In this document: piece by piece, positions 36,909 through 45,223 of the stretch
Numbering within the stretch: the stretch's first letter is position 1
How the letters are laid out: the number at the start of each line of letters is the position of its first letter
NCBI RefSeq assembly: GCF_009936215.1
Contig: NZ_AP019551.1
Span: forward strand, 310,001 to 374,000
Source of the DNA: Athalassotoga saccharophila
Lineage (GTDB): Bacteria > Thermotogota > Thermotogae > Mesoaciditogales > Mesoaciditogaceae
Reading direction: 5' to 3'
Length of the DNA: 64,000 nt
Notes under the pieces: model-generated
What the model saw: only the letters and a program-made list of their open reading frames with translations
What the model was told of the DNA's origin: nothing
Database searches by the model: none
Made by a program: the position numbers and the translations under genes

Positions 36909-39605
36909 TCAAACCTCCTTTAAATCGATATCCTTCGGAATCTGGACTGTAAATGTGGTTCCATTTTCCTTATCACTTCTGACGCTTATTTTTCCGTAGT
37001 GTTCATCCTCAACGATCTTTCTGCATATCGCCAGTCCCAGACCCGTTCCATAGGTTTTGGTGGTATAAAATGGCTGGAAGATGACTTCCATCTTATCCGG
37101 AGGAATGGGATCTCCATTGTTCCACACATCAACATAAACGAATTTGTCATCCGAATAAGTCTTTACCTTTATGACGCCTTCCCCTTTCATGGCCTCAAAA
37201 GCATTTTGGACTAAATTTATTATCACTTCTTTAAAATGGTTTGGCTCTAATTGCACATATGGATCTTTCGGATCCTTATCGAATTCTATTTTGACGCCCT
37301 GCAACTGAAATTTCTCAAAATAGAGATCGACTATGTCCTGAACGAGTTGATTTAAAGGCGAGATCGTAAAGTTAAGATTTCTATCGTTGCGGCTGAATTC
37401 GAGAGTTTGATTCACTATGATTTCAAGTCTCTTGGCCTCTTCCAAAATTATATCTATGTACTTGGAAAGTTTTTCATCGTTGGATATTTTCTTCGCCCTC
37501 TGCGCAAAACCTCCTATGGCCGAGAGTGGATTTCTTATCTCGTGCGCTATCTTTGCAGACATCTCGCCAAGAACTGCAAGTCTTTCGCGATTTCTAAGTT
37601 CGATTTCAAGCATATGTCTTCGTGTCACGTCTTCAAACATCGCTATATAGCCTGTTATAACGTCAACGTCTTGCTCTTTCAAAGGAGAAAAGGTCATGTT
37701 GAGAAAATATTCTTTGGAATCGAATGTAAAATGGTAATCCGAGAGATTTATCGTCTCTTTAGTATCGTATACCTTTTCGGCCACCGTGAGTATATCGGCA
37801 AACTCTGGACCGAGTATGTTGGTATCTGAATTCACCATTTTCGATTTTTCAAATCCGAATAATTCCTCACTCTTTTTATTCCATTCGAGTATTTTATTCT
37901 CCCTATTCACAACCATAATGGCAACATCTAAATTTTCGAGTATATTCTGAAGGAAATCCTTAAAATATTCGGCCGATATCCTCTGCTTTTCAAGGCTTAT
38001 CGTCTTTTCAACAAGTTCGGCATAACTTTTCAAAGATTCTATAGTAAGACCTACGCTTTCGGAAAATATGCTAAGGATATCTATCATATCGTCCGTGATT
38101 GGAGTTCCCGTATACTTGTTATCGAGGATTATCGCCCCATACACGTCTCTTCTTCCAACAAGCGGAATGCAAACGAATTCTTTTACGCCGAGAAGGTTCA
38201 AAAGTTCCATAAACTCCTCGCCCCTTTGGGCACTTAACATGGGGGTTACATGGACTATTCTCGATCTGTTTATAACCCTATCGAAGATGTAATCTCCGGT
38301 GTACGAAAAGATCTTTCCACGCGCGTAGGAAGTTAACCCTCCGGAGAGATCTATTCTCAAGGCTTCTTCCTGCAAATAATGGGCAAAATCGGCGTATTTT
38401 TCTTCATCCGCTTTAGCGCTTTGCCATGCAGAGGTAACCTCATTTTCCGATGCCGGTCCAAGCCACTCCTTTGCAACTAAAACCCTTGCATTCTCATCTT
38501 TTTCAAGCAAAAGAGCCCTGTTGAATTTAAATCCAGAATTCGAGGTCAAACCGATAAGGACGATCTTGTATATATTCCTTATGTCCTGCGTATGGCGCAA
38601 AGCCTGCAGTATCTTTTGAAGCGCGTTTAAAAGCCTTACCTGTTCTTTCTGGTAATTTATATAATCCTCACTTTGTTTTTGTAACTCTTTTAAATTCTCA
38701 TTTTCTTTTTCGAGCCTTGTGTAGAGTTCTATCTGGGTTATAGCCATCTTCAATCTATTTGCGATCGAGACAGCGAGAGAAAGATCAAATTCGTCAAAAT
38801 GCCTGTATGTGCGGTAAAAATCTGTATTCTTTCTATTCATGAGCATCATAACGCCTATGAGTTCATTGTCTCTTATGATCGGCACGCCTACGGCCGACTT
38901 TATCGAAAAAGAGAATATATCAAGCGTTGCCCTTGGATCAACCTTTGAAGAGGTCGAAAGCAAGGGTTCTTTCGTCTTTGCGATCCATCCGATCATGCCA
39001 TAGCCGATTTCGATTCTTCTTTTCAATATCTCATTTGTGGAGATGCCGGAGGTGTAAGAAAGCACAAGTTCTTTGTCTCCTATCAACCATATCGTGCCTC
39101 TCTCGGCATTTAAAACCTTTACGGCAAAATTTAAAACTTTCTGGTAAAGTTCATCGAGACCTGTGTTAACCACATTTATTTCTTTGTCAAGTTCTTCCAT
39201 GGCCGTGAGTTTTGATATGGTAGATCTGCTTTTTTCATAATCGAGCAATATCTTCAAAATAGTACCTATTTGAAGATTAGTACGATCATCGATTGTTTTA
39301 TCCGGATCCAAAGTTATAAGGCCTATGACCTTTCCATCGTAATTTATCGGTATAGCATTTCTTCCGTTATAAACAAATGGAGAAGAAAGATCTGAATTGA
39401 GGGTGTCGATCTTTATCTTTAAAGCGTCCTGCCTTACATCGTAAGAGGAGACCATCAGCCTTAACTGTTTGTGCTCTTCTTCGTACACGTAAAGACAAAT
39501 AGAATTAGATCCGGACATCTCCCGGATAAGATCTGTCAATGTTTTCAAACGCTCTTCAAAATTTTCCTCTTTAAAAATTTTTAGTAAACTCTCGAAATTT
39601 GTCAA
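36909..39605 (-). CDS. Cytoplasmic multi-GAF/PAS sensor histidine kinase
   Basis: About 898 residues with no membrane segment. By eye: GAF-like domain (about 10-140), GAF (150-300, with LNAERGTIWLIGDKELVLSY), a longer GAF-like region (330-540), PAS (555-680, with LDVAIMVVNRENKILEWNKK), HisKA (H-box KIAHEIRNPLSAIGGF) and HATPase (N-box NLVQNAFEAMKG, G-boxes GDPIPPDKM and TYGTGLGLAICRKIV). The signal is probably a cytoplasmic ligand or redox cue. The frame opens at TTG 39623, but TTG 39605 has a better-placed AGGGAG. Either start overlaps the upstream gene. Confidence 0.88.
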   Translation of the reverse strand: MTNFESLLKIFKEENFEERLKTLTDLIREMSGSNSICLYVYEEEHKQLRLMVSSYDVRQDALKIKIDTLNSDLSSPFVYNGRNAIPINYDGKVIGLITLDPDKTIDDRTNLQIGTILKILLDYEKSRSTISKLTAMEELDKEINVVNTGLDELYQKVLNFAVKVLNAERGTIWLIGDKELVLSYTSGISTNEILKRRIEIGYGMIGWIAKTKEPLLSTSSKVDPRATLDIFSFSIKSAVGVPIIRDNELIGVMMLMNRKNTDFYRTYRHFDEFDLSLAVSIANRLKMAITQIELYTRLEKENENLKELQKQSEDYINYQKEQVRLLNALQKILQALRHTQDIRNIYKIVLIGLTSNSGFKFNRALLLEKDENARVLVAKEWLGPASENEVTSAWQSAKADEEKYADFAHYLQEEALRIDLSGGLTSYARGKIFSYTGDYIFDRVINRSRIVHVTPMLSAQRGEEFMELLNLLGVKEFVCIPLVGRRDVYGAIILDNKYTGTPITDDMIDILSIFSESVGLTIESLKSYAELVEKTISLEKQRISAEYFKDFLQNILENLDVAIMVVNRENKILEWNKKSEELFGFEKSKMVNSDTNILGPEFADILTVAEKVYDTKETINLSDYHFTFDSKEYFLNMTFSPLKEQDVDVITGYIAMFEDVTRRHMLEIELRNRERLAVLGEMSAKIAHEIRNPLSAIGGFAQRAKKISNDEKLSKYIDIILEEAKRLEIIVNQTLEFSRNDRNLNFTISPLNQLVQDIVDLYFEKFQLQGVKIEFDKDPKDPYVQLEPNHFKEVIINLVQNAFEAMKGEGVIKVKTYSDDKFVYVDVWNNGDPIPPDKMEVIFQPFYTTKTYGTGLGLAICRKIVEDEHYGKISVRSDKENGTTFTVQIPKDIDLKEV

Positions 39606-40032
39606 TATCAAAAACTCCCTCAAAATTCTTCATTATATTCTCAACATGAGTACCATGCCAGTAAATTCTTTTACAATTCGGACAGATCTTAAAATCCTTT
39701 ACGGTCAAAAAGACCCTTTCGGGAATGCGATCCCTTACCTCTTCGGCCTTTACGTCTGCAAGCAGTGTGTTGCATTCGACACATCTTGTGAATGGCCTCA
39801 TTTCTTGGATCAAAGAATACCTTCTTTCAACTTCTTTTAACTGATCGCGCCAGTTATTTGATACAATAAGAAAAGATTCGCCAGGCCATTTTTGCCATTT
39901 TTCTCTCGATCTTGTAAGAAGAATTCTATCGTTATTATTTCGATATTCGTCGAATGGTTGCGCGTCGAAGCCCAGCAATCGAAGTTTTTTCATGAGTTTT
40001 CCTATGGTATTATCACATAAGAACCTTTTCAT
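39571..40032 (-). CDS. Mut7-C RNase-domain protein with zinc ribbon
   Basis: A 153-residue protein. The N-terminal PIN-like Mut7-C domain shows FLCDNTIGKLMKKLRLLGFD (acidic residue early), DRILLTRSRE and SFLIVSNNWRDQL. The C-terminal zinc ribbon has CVECNTLL and CPNCKRIYWHGTHVENI. The family is predicted to be RNases, and the function is not well established. First gene of the synthetase operon. It lacks a ribosome site and probably has a leaderless mRNA. Confidence 0.85.
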   Translation of the reverse strand: MKRFLCDNTIGKLMKKLRLLGFDAQPFDEYRNNNDRILLTRSREKWQKWPGESFLIVSNNWRDQLKEVERRYSLIQEMRPFTRCVECNTLLADVKAEEVRDRIPERVFLTVKDFKICPNCKRIYWHGTHVENIMKNFEGVFDIDKFREFTKNF

Positions 40033-40038
40033 AACAAA

Positions 40039-40047
40039 ATTATATCA
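40039..40047 (-). promoter_or_regulatory. Extended -10 promoter, probably leaderless
   Basis: On the minus strand TGATATAAT (box 40039-40044) ends only 6 nt before the ATG of the Mut7-C gene, and no Shine-Dalgarno sequence lies between them. Transcription would begin at or next to the start codon. The -35 region is weak. Confidence 0.6.
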
Positions 40048-40062
40048 CTCGAGGTGAGATTT

Positions 40063-41019
40063 TTGATAATCGTACTTTCTCCTATGGCAGGCGTAACAGA
40101 CAGAAGTTTTAGAAAACTCTGCCTTTCGATGGGAGCCGATCTTGCATTTACCGAAATGATAAGTGTCAATGGCCTTGTAAGAAAGAATAAAAAGACTCTC
40201 GCAATGCTTCCGGAAAATGAAAAAAGGAGCGTTGTCCAGTTATTTGGAAAGGATCCGTCCATCTTTTCCAAGGCCGCTTTGATGTTAAAAGACACACCGT
40301 GGATAGACATAAACGCGGCGTGCCCGATATGGAAAGTAACAAGACATGGCTACGGCTCTTCTTTGATGAGAGATCCAATGCTTTTAAGGCAAATAGTTGA
40401 AAGCGTAAGAAACACAGGATTCAAAGTGTCAGTCAAGATAAGAATAGGATGGGAAGATCAGAAAAATTTCTTAGACGTCGCAAAGGCGGCCGAAGACGGA
40501 GGAGCCTTTCTTGTTACGATCCACGGAAGGACTGTCGAACAACTCTATTCCGGGAAGGCCGACTGGCAACCTGCGAGGATTTTAAAAGAAAATCTTAAGA
40601 TAAAGGTAGGTATTTCGGGAGACATCTTCACCCCTTACGATGTGATAAGGGCATACAAAGAAACCGGATCAGATTACATCTTCGTCGCAAGGGGATCTAT
40701 TGGCAATCCTTGGATCTTCAGGCAATCAAAAGAATTATACGAGAAAGGATACTTTGAAGAGCCATCTTTGGAAGAAAAAAGAAAAACGATAAAAAAACAT
40801 CTTGAAATGGAGATATCAGAACACGGAATTCGTGGTATAATGATATTCAGAAAGTTTATTGTGAGATATTTAAAAAATCTTCCCGGTTCTCACGATTTAA
40901 AAGAGAGAATCATGAAGATAGAAGATGAAAAGGAATTAGATGATCTTTTAGATTCATATTTTAGCAAGCTTATCTCTTGCGAACAAGGAGGCGTTGAAGG
41001 TGGAAACATTAAAAGTTAG
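40063..41019 (+). CDS. dus: tRNA-dihydrouridine synthase
   Basis: FMN-dependent TIM-barrel enzyme, 318 residues, that reduces uridines in tRNA D-loops. LSPMAGVTDRSFRKLC at the N-terminus, VVQLFGKDP, the catalytic cysteine in DINAACPIWKVTRHGYGSSL, VSVKIRIGWED, TIHGRTVEQLYSGKADW and VARGSIGNPWIF for FMN phosphate. TTG 40063 follows GAGGTGA; the GTG at 40054 is inside that site. Its 3' end overlaps spoVS. Which of the Dus subfamilies it belongs to was not resolved. Confidence 0.93.
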   Translation: MIIVLSPMAGVTDRSFRKLCLSMGADLAFTEMISVNGLVRKNKKTLAMLPENEKRSVVQLFGKDPSIFSKAALMLKDTPWIDINAACPIWKVTRHGYGSSLMRDPMLLRQIVESVRNTGFKVSVKIRIGWEDQKNFLDVAKAAEDGGAFLVTIHGRTVEQLYSGKADWQPARILKENLKIKVGISGDIFTPYDVIRAYKETGSDYIFVARGSIGNPWIFRQSKELYEKGYFEEPSLEEKRKTIKKHLEMEISEHGIRGIMIFRKFIVRYLKNLPGSHDLKERIMKIEDEKELDDLLDSYFSKLISCEQGGVEGGNIKS

Positions 41020-41308
41020 TTCCAAATCAAATCCCAATTCAGTTGCAGGCGCTATCGCTGGAGCGCTCGGAAAGGACAGCACGGTCGAGATACAGGCAAT
41101 CGGTGCTGGCGCTGTTAACCAGGCTGTCAAGGCCATAGCGGTTGCGAGAAGATTCATAAATGAAAATGGGAAGGATATCGGTATGATACCCGGATTCGTA
41201 GAAATCGAAATAGGTGGAGAAAAGAGAACCGGGGTATCTATGAAGGTCTTCATAACCGGACCATTCCAGAAAGAAAAGGGCGATCAAAAAGCAAATCCAA
41301 ATGCCTGA
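41000..41308 (+). CDS. spoVS: Stage V sporulation protein S (SpoVS)
   Basis: Small conserved protein, 102 residues, with TLKVSSKSNPNSVAGAIAGA, VEIQAIGAGAVNQAVKAIAV and ARRFINENGKDI, the family signature with Alba-like fold. In sporulating Firmicutes it affects spore coat and septation, while in Thermotogota it exists without sporulation, so it is not evidence for spores. GTG 41000 has AAGGAGG 8 nt upstream. It overlaps the dus end by 20 nt and the next gene by 8 nt. Confidence 0.93.
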   Translation: METLKVSSKSNPNSVAGAIAGALGKDSTVEIQAIGAGAVNQAVKAIAVARRFINENGKDIGMIPGFVEIEIGGEKRTGVSMKVFITGPFQKEKGDQKANPNA

Positions 41309-41552
41309 TCGTGAAGAGGAAATAAAGGAAATAGTGAGGGCGTGCGCTGAGGATATGAATCTTCGGCGCATTGTTTTTCAAATAGAGGAAATGAATGAAG
41401 ATCAAAGATCATCTTTCGAATTGAAAATGGTGAATTATTTTCTCGGAAAGAATTCGAATGACGATCTTCAGGTCTACAAATTCTTCAAACTCATCCTTGA
41501 TGCTTCTGTAAGGGATGAGGTTATATCGAAGATAAAGGAGGGAAAGACTTGA
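41301..41552 (+). CDS. Small acidic helical protein of unknown function
   Basis: 83 residues, strongly charged and predicted helical (for example REEEIKEIVRACAEDMNLRR and RSSFELKMVNYFLGKN). No motif was recognised. It is placed between spoVS and the DUF1385 gene with overlaps on both sides (8 and 4 nt), which supports that it is translated. No catalytic residues or signal peptide are seen. Confidence 0.7.
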   Translation: MPDREEEIKEIVRACAEDMNLRRIVFQIEEMNEDQRSSFELKMVNYFLGKNSNDDLQVYKFFKLILDASVRDEVISKIKEGKT

Positions 41553-42472
41553 AAGATAAATCGAAAGAAAAACTTAGCGTTGGCGGTCAGGCCGTCATAG
41601 AAGGTGTCATGATGAAGGGCGTAAAGACTGTTGTCGCCGTAAGAAAAAAGGACGGATCAATCGTTGTTTCGGATTACGGCCAGATGGTCAGACCAAAGGG
41701 ATGGAAGGGATGGCCATTCATCCGCGGCACATTCGTGCTTTACGATTCTTTGGTAAGTGGTATAAAGGCTCTAAACCTGTCGGCAAATCTTTCTGGAGAC
41801 GAAGACAATCAATTGAGCACAAAAGACATATTCTTTGCGCTTTTGATCGCTTTTGGGATGGCAATAGGACTATTTTCAATTCTTCCGGTCCTCATAACCT
41901 CTCTCTTTTCGGCGTTGAGAAATAATGGTTTCTTATTTGCGCTTGTCGAAGGTGGAATAAGGACTGTTATATTCTTGATTTACATATGGATAATAGCGAT
42001 GCTTCCGGACATAAAAAGGGTCTTCCAATATCACGGTGCAGAGCACAAATCCGTTTTTACGTATGAGGCGGGCGAAGAATTAACCGTTGAGAATGCGAGA
42101 AAGTATTCTACCCTTCATCCAAGGTGCGGGACGAGTTTTTTGATGATCACAATGATAGCGGCCATAATAGTCTTTAGCATACTCGGGGGAATAGATCCGC
42201 AAATGAACATATGGTGGAAATTCGCATCGAGAATCATTTTGATACCCGTTGTCGCCGGTCTTGCCTACGAATTTCAAAGAATGACCGCAAAACATTTAGA
42301 CAATCCATTCTTCAGAGCGCTTGCCAAACCCGGTCTATGGCTTCAAAAATTGACAACAAAAGAACCTGACGATTTGCAATTAGAAGTAGGACTTGCCGCC
42401 TTAAAGGCCTCGCTTGGGCAGACGGAAAGTGAAGATGTACAGCGGCAAGGTGTAAGTCAACAAGTACAGTGA
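41549..42472 (+). CDS. DUF1385 membrane protein
   Basis: 307 residues. The N-terminal signature VGGQAVIEGVMMKG and MVRPKGWKGWPFIRGTFVLYDSL defines DUF1385. Three or four membrane helices follow (IFFALLIAFGMAIGLFSILP and others), with the conserved cytoplasmic block YHGAEHKSVFTYEAGEELTV and HPRCGTSFLM. The function of the family is not established. TTG start overlapping the previous stop. Last gene of the dus operon, followed by a strong terminator. Confidence 0.9.
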   Translation: MKDKSKEKLSVGGQAVIEGVMMKGVKTVVAVRKKDGSIVVSDYGQMVRPKGWKGWPFIRGTFVLYDSLVSGIKALNLSANLSGDEDNQLSTKDIFFALLIAFGMAIGLFSILPVLITSLFSALRNNGFLFALVEGGIRTVIFLIYIWIIAMLPDIKRVFQYHGAEHKSVFTYEAGEELTVENARKYSTLHPRCGTSFLMITMIAAIIVFSILGGIDPQMNIWWKFASRIILIPVVAGLAYEFQRMTAKHLDNPFFRALAKPGLWLQKLTTKEPDDLQLEVGLAALKASLGQTESEDVQRQGVSQQVQ

Positions 42473-42499
42473 AAAAGGTCAAGGTTTCTTGACCTTTTT
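42472..42499 (+). terminator. Rho-independent terminator of the dus-DUF1385 operon
   Basis: A perfect 12-bp stem (AAAAAGGTCAAG/CTTGACCTTTTT) with a GTTT loop begins at the stop codon; the T tract is inside the right arm. Confidence 0.88.
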
Positions 42500-42514
42500 C
42501 TATCTGGTGACATG

Positions 42515-42539
42515 CTCCCACCACTTATAGAAGTGGGAG
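42515..42539. repeat. Hairpin resembling an IS200/IS605 end
   Basis: CTCCCAC and GTGGGAG pair around an 11-nt loop with TT/AA pairing inside. The form CTCCCAC...AAGTGGGAG followed by AATTCTTGC resembles the subterminal hairpins at the ends of IS200/IS605 elements. No TnpA or TnpB gene is nearby, and there is no T tract on either side to make it a terminator. Confidence 0.35.
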
Positions 42540-42559
42540 AATTCTTGCTTAAAAAGACG

Positions 42560-43939
42560 TTAAATTCTATGAGTAGATGGATTCAACTTTACCACGTCAG
42601 AAATACTTTCAAGACTCTCGCCTTTGGGCTCTTTTAAGAATAAGGTTGTCAGAATTCCGGCAAAGGATACAATTGAAATTATCACAAAGGTTGCGTTGAA
42701 TCCTACCGCCGATAACACTATTGGAAATAAAAATGTACCTACAAAGGCTCCAACCTTACCAATGCCTGCCGAAATTCCGTGGCCCGTTGTCCTGTACTCT
42801 GTCGGGAAAAGTTCCGAAGGAAGTACAAAGGTAGTTGTATTCGGACCGAATTCTGTAAACAAATAACTTATGCCATATACCGCAAAGAAAAGGCCTACCT
42901 GTTTTTCTATATCTGGTATTAGACCTATTAGAAGAAATGATACACCCATAATCGCAAATCCTACCAATTGGATTGGTTTTCTTCCTATTTTATCGATGAG
43001 CGCTATCGCTAAAATGTATCCGGGTACCGCAAAAACGAGGAAGATCAAAAGCGTGTAAAGTGTCTTCATCTCCAAAGACATACTTGAAGAGATCGAGTTC
43101 AAAACAAGAGGCGTAGAAATGGTATTCCCGTAATAAGCGTAATCCATCAAAAACCAACTGCCAGCAGTGCCAAAAAGCGTTAGCATGAGTTTTTTGTTCG
43201 TCAAAAATTCTTTCAAACTACTGCGCTTCTTTTCGACCACATTCTCTTTGTCAGTTTTAACATCTTTGTTCATAAACTTTCCAACATCCTCAAGCGCTTT
43301 TTTTCTGTCTCCAAGCACTTGAGCCGTGTATCTCGGTGATTCAGGAATCTTTCTTCTTAAATATATGACCATCAACGCAGGAATTGCACCTATCCCGAGC
43401 ATGATTCTCCATGAAAGGTCTGGCGATATATTCAATCCAAGCAATCCCAATGCCACAAGAGGACCTGTTATAAGTCCGACGGCCTGCATTGAAAAAACGA
43501 GACCCACAAGTTTGCCACGGTCTTTTTTGTTAGAGTACTCGCTCATTATAACCGCACTTACCGGATAATCTCCGCCTATACCAATTCCAAGAAGAAACCT
43601 TGATATCAAAAGCCATGTAAAATCTGGAGAGATGGCCGATAATAAGGCTCCCACTGCCATTATAATTGCCTCAACACCGTAGACGGTTTTTCTTCCGAAC
43701 CTATCCGCAATGCGACCAAAGATAAAAGAGCCGATAAGTGCAGATATAAGAGAGATACTTCCCAGAAAGCCTATTTGTGAACTGCTCAACTTCCATATAG
43801 GCGCGATAAGGGATATCGCAATTCCTATTATGAAAAGATCATAGGCATCCGTGAAAAATCCCATCCCTGATACGAACATCGCCTTAAAATGATGCTTCCC
43901 AAGTTCGGCGTTGTCAAGATAATTTTCTATTCTTTCCAT
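42560..43939 (-). CDS. MFS transporter, Pho84/sugar-porter-like
   Basis: A 459-residue, 12-TM major facilitator. FTDAYDLFIIGIAISLIAPI at TM1, GRIADRFGRKTVYG in loop 2-3, RFLLGIGIGGDYPVSAVIMS with the motif seen in phosphate:proton symporters (GGDYPLSA), and RRKIPESPRYT after TM6. Phosphate or an organic acid is the likely substrate. ATG 43939 follows GGAGGTGAAAAG; the longer frame overlaps that site. Monocistronic and divergent from the sulfur-type operon. Confidence 0.85.
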   Translation of the reverse strand: MERIENYLDNAELGKHHFKAMFVSGMGFFTDAYDLFIIGIAISLIAPIWKLSSSQIGFLGSISLISALIGSFIFGRIADRFGRKTVYGVEAIIMAVGALLSAISPDFTWLLISRFLLGIGIGGDYPVSAVIMSEYSNKKDRGKLVGLVFSMQAVGLITGPLVALGLLGLNISPDLSWRIMLGIGAIPALMVIYLRRKIPESPRYTAQVLGDRKKALEDVGKFMNKDVKTDKENVVEKKRSSLKEFLTNKKLMLTLFGTAGSWFLMDYAYYGNTISTPLVLNSISSSMSLEMKTLYTLLIFLVFAVPGYILAIALIDKIGRKPIQLVGFAIMGVSFLLIGLIPDIEKQVGLFFAVYGISYLFTEFGPNTTTFVLPSELFPTEYRTTGHGISAGIGKVGAFVGTFLFPIVLSAVGFNATFVIISIVSFAGILTTLFLKEPKGESLESISDVVKLNPSTHRI

Positions 43940-44041
43940 CTTTTCACCTCCGAACAAATGATGCTACTTTATTTTTATCTCTTCTTTATCAACTTTACAC
44001 AGGCATTAAGTTTTACTTATAGGGGTATAACTTTTTTGTAT

Positions 44042-44070
44042 TTGACAGATTAATAAATTCATTTTATACT
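44042..44070 (+). promoter_or_regulatory. Near-consensus promoter of the DsrE-TauE-YeeE operon
   Basis: TTGACA (44042-44047) and TATACT (44065-44070) with 17-nt spacing. The start codon of the first gene lies 22 nt beyond the -10 box. The T-rich sequence just upstream includes AACTT-type inverted repeats around a GGGG stretch (44010-44033). Confidence 0.8.
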
Positions 44071-44092
44071 TACAAAGAATGGAGGTGCTGCT

Positions 44093-44416
44093 TTGAAAGT
44101 ACTTTTTCACATTGACGAGTCTGTTATGTGGGATCTTACGATAAGAAATTTGAATAATTTCATCAAAGACATCGATGAAGAATTCTCAATAACGGTTGTT
44201 GCAAATGGAGATGCCATCAACGGCTACATAGATGAGAAATTATTGGATCAGATGAAGATACTTTCAAAACATGTAACTTTCATCTCATGTCTTAATTCGA
44301 TGAAAAAAGAGCATGTAGAACCATCCGCGCTTCCAGATTTTGTCAAAATCGTTCCGTCGGGCGTTGTTGAGATTGCGAAACTCGAAGAAAAAGGTTTCCA
44401 TTACATAAAACCTTAA
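44093..44416 (+). CDS. DsrE-family protein
   Basis: A 107-residue DsrE/F-like protein. MKVLFHIDESVMWDLTIRNL, VVANGDAINGYI and the C-terminal VPSGVVEIAKLEEKGFHYIK give the family fold. The single cysteine in TFISCLNSMK sits at the position used for sulfur transfer in several members. TTG start behind GGAGG. First gene of the operon and the likely sulfur-handling carrier, by inference. Confidence 0.8.
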   Translation: MKVLFHIDESVMWDLTIRNLNNFIKDIDEEFSITVVANGDAINGYIDEKLLDQMKILSKHVTFISCLNSMKKEHVEPSALPDFVKIVPSGVVEIAKLEEKGFHYIKP

Positions 44417-44426
44417 GGAGGTTTGT

Positions 44427-45206
44427 ATGGATATTCTTGAGATCGTTTATGGATCTGTAATCGGTCTTTCTCTGGGATTAACAGGTGCGGGTGGATCGAT
44501 AATAACAATTCCTATTTTGATATATCTGTTAGGCATGAATGCCCACGTCGCAACCGGAACAAGTCTTGTCATCGTCGGTGTGGGAGCACTTGCTGGAGCG
44601 ATACAATACGCATTCGGAAAAACGAAATATCTTCACTGGAAGGTGGCATTACTTTTTGCAATCGCGGGAATAGTTGGGGCCTTTTTGGGATCTTATTTCA
44701 ACGCCTTGATGCCTTCGTACTTGATACTTTATCTCTTCGCGGCCTTAATGGTTGTGATAGGCATCATGATGTTAACGAGAAAAAATTATGGTAAAGACGA
44801 TGAAATTCCGAGTTTGAAAAACCTCAAAGGATTATCGGAATGGTCAAAATTCGTCGGGGCGGGATTGTTCATAGGATTAATGACGGGCTTTTTCGGAGTT
44901 GGCGGCGGCTTTTTGATAGTACCCGTTTTAGTTTTGATACTCGATTTTCCTATGAAGCATGCCATAGCGACGAGTTTGATGGTAATAGCGCTGAATTGTT
45001 TGTGGGGAATATTATCAAGGCTTGGCGGTGTCGGAACGATAGCATGGGGTACGGCATTGTACCTTGTCATCGGTGCGGTAGCCGGTATCGTGATAGGCGT
45101 TCTGATCGCCAAAAAGATAAGACCGGGATCCCTTACGAAGATATTCGCTTACTTTGTAATAGCGCTGGCAATTTACATGTTTGTAAGAACTATGGGCATT
45201 ATTTGA
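44427..45206 (+). CDS. TauE/SafE-family sulfite/organosulfonate transporter
   Basis: A 259-residue integral membrane protein with about eight TM segments in two related halves. The halves carry GLSLGLTGAGGSIITIPILI and GLMTGFFGVGGGFLIVPVLV, the repeated family signature. Members move sulfite, sulfoacetate or other anions. Located 10 nt after the DsrE gene behind AAGGAGG. Confidence 0.88.
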   Translation: MDILEIVYGSVIGLSLGLTGAGGSIITIPILIYLLGMNAHVATGTSLVIVGVGALAGAIQYAFGKTKYLHWKVALLFAIAGIVGAFLGSYFNALMPSYLILYLFAALMVVIGIMMLTRKNYGKDDEIPSLKNLKGLSEWSKFVGAGLFIGLMTGFFGVGGGFLIVPVLVLILDFPMKHAIATSLMVIALNCLWGILSRLGGVGTIAWGTALYLVIGAVAGIVIGVLIAKKIRPGSLTKIFAYFVIALAIYMFVRTMGII

Positions 45207-45223
45207 GATAAGGAGGAATTATC

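Noticed and set aside
41000-41308. SpoVS as evidence for sporulation
   Set aside because: The gene is known in non-sporulating lineages, and no other sporulation genes are seen in the window.
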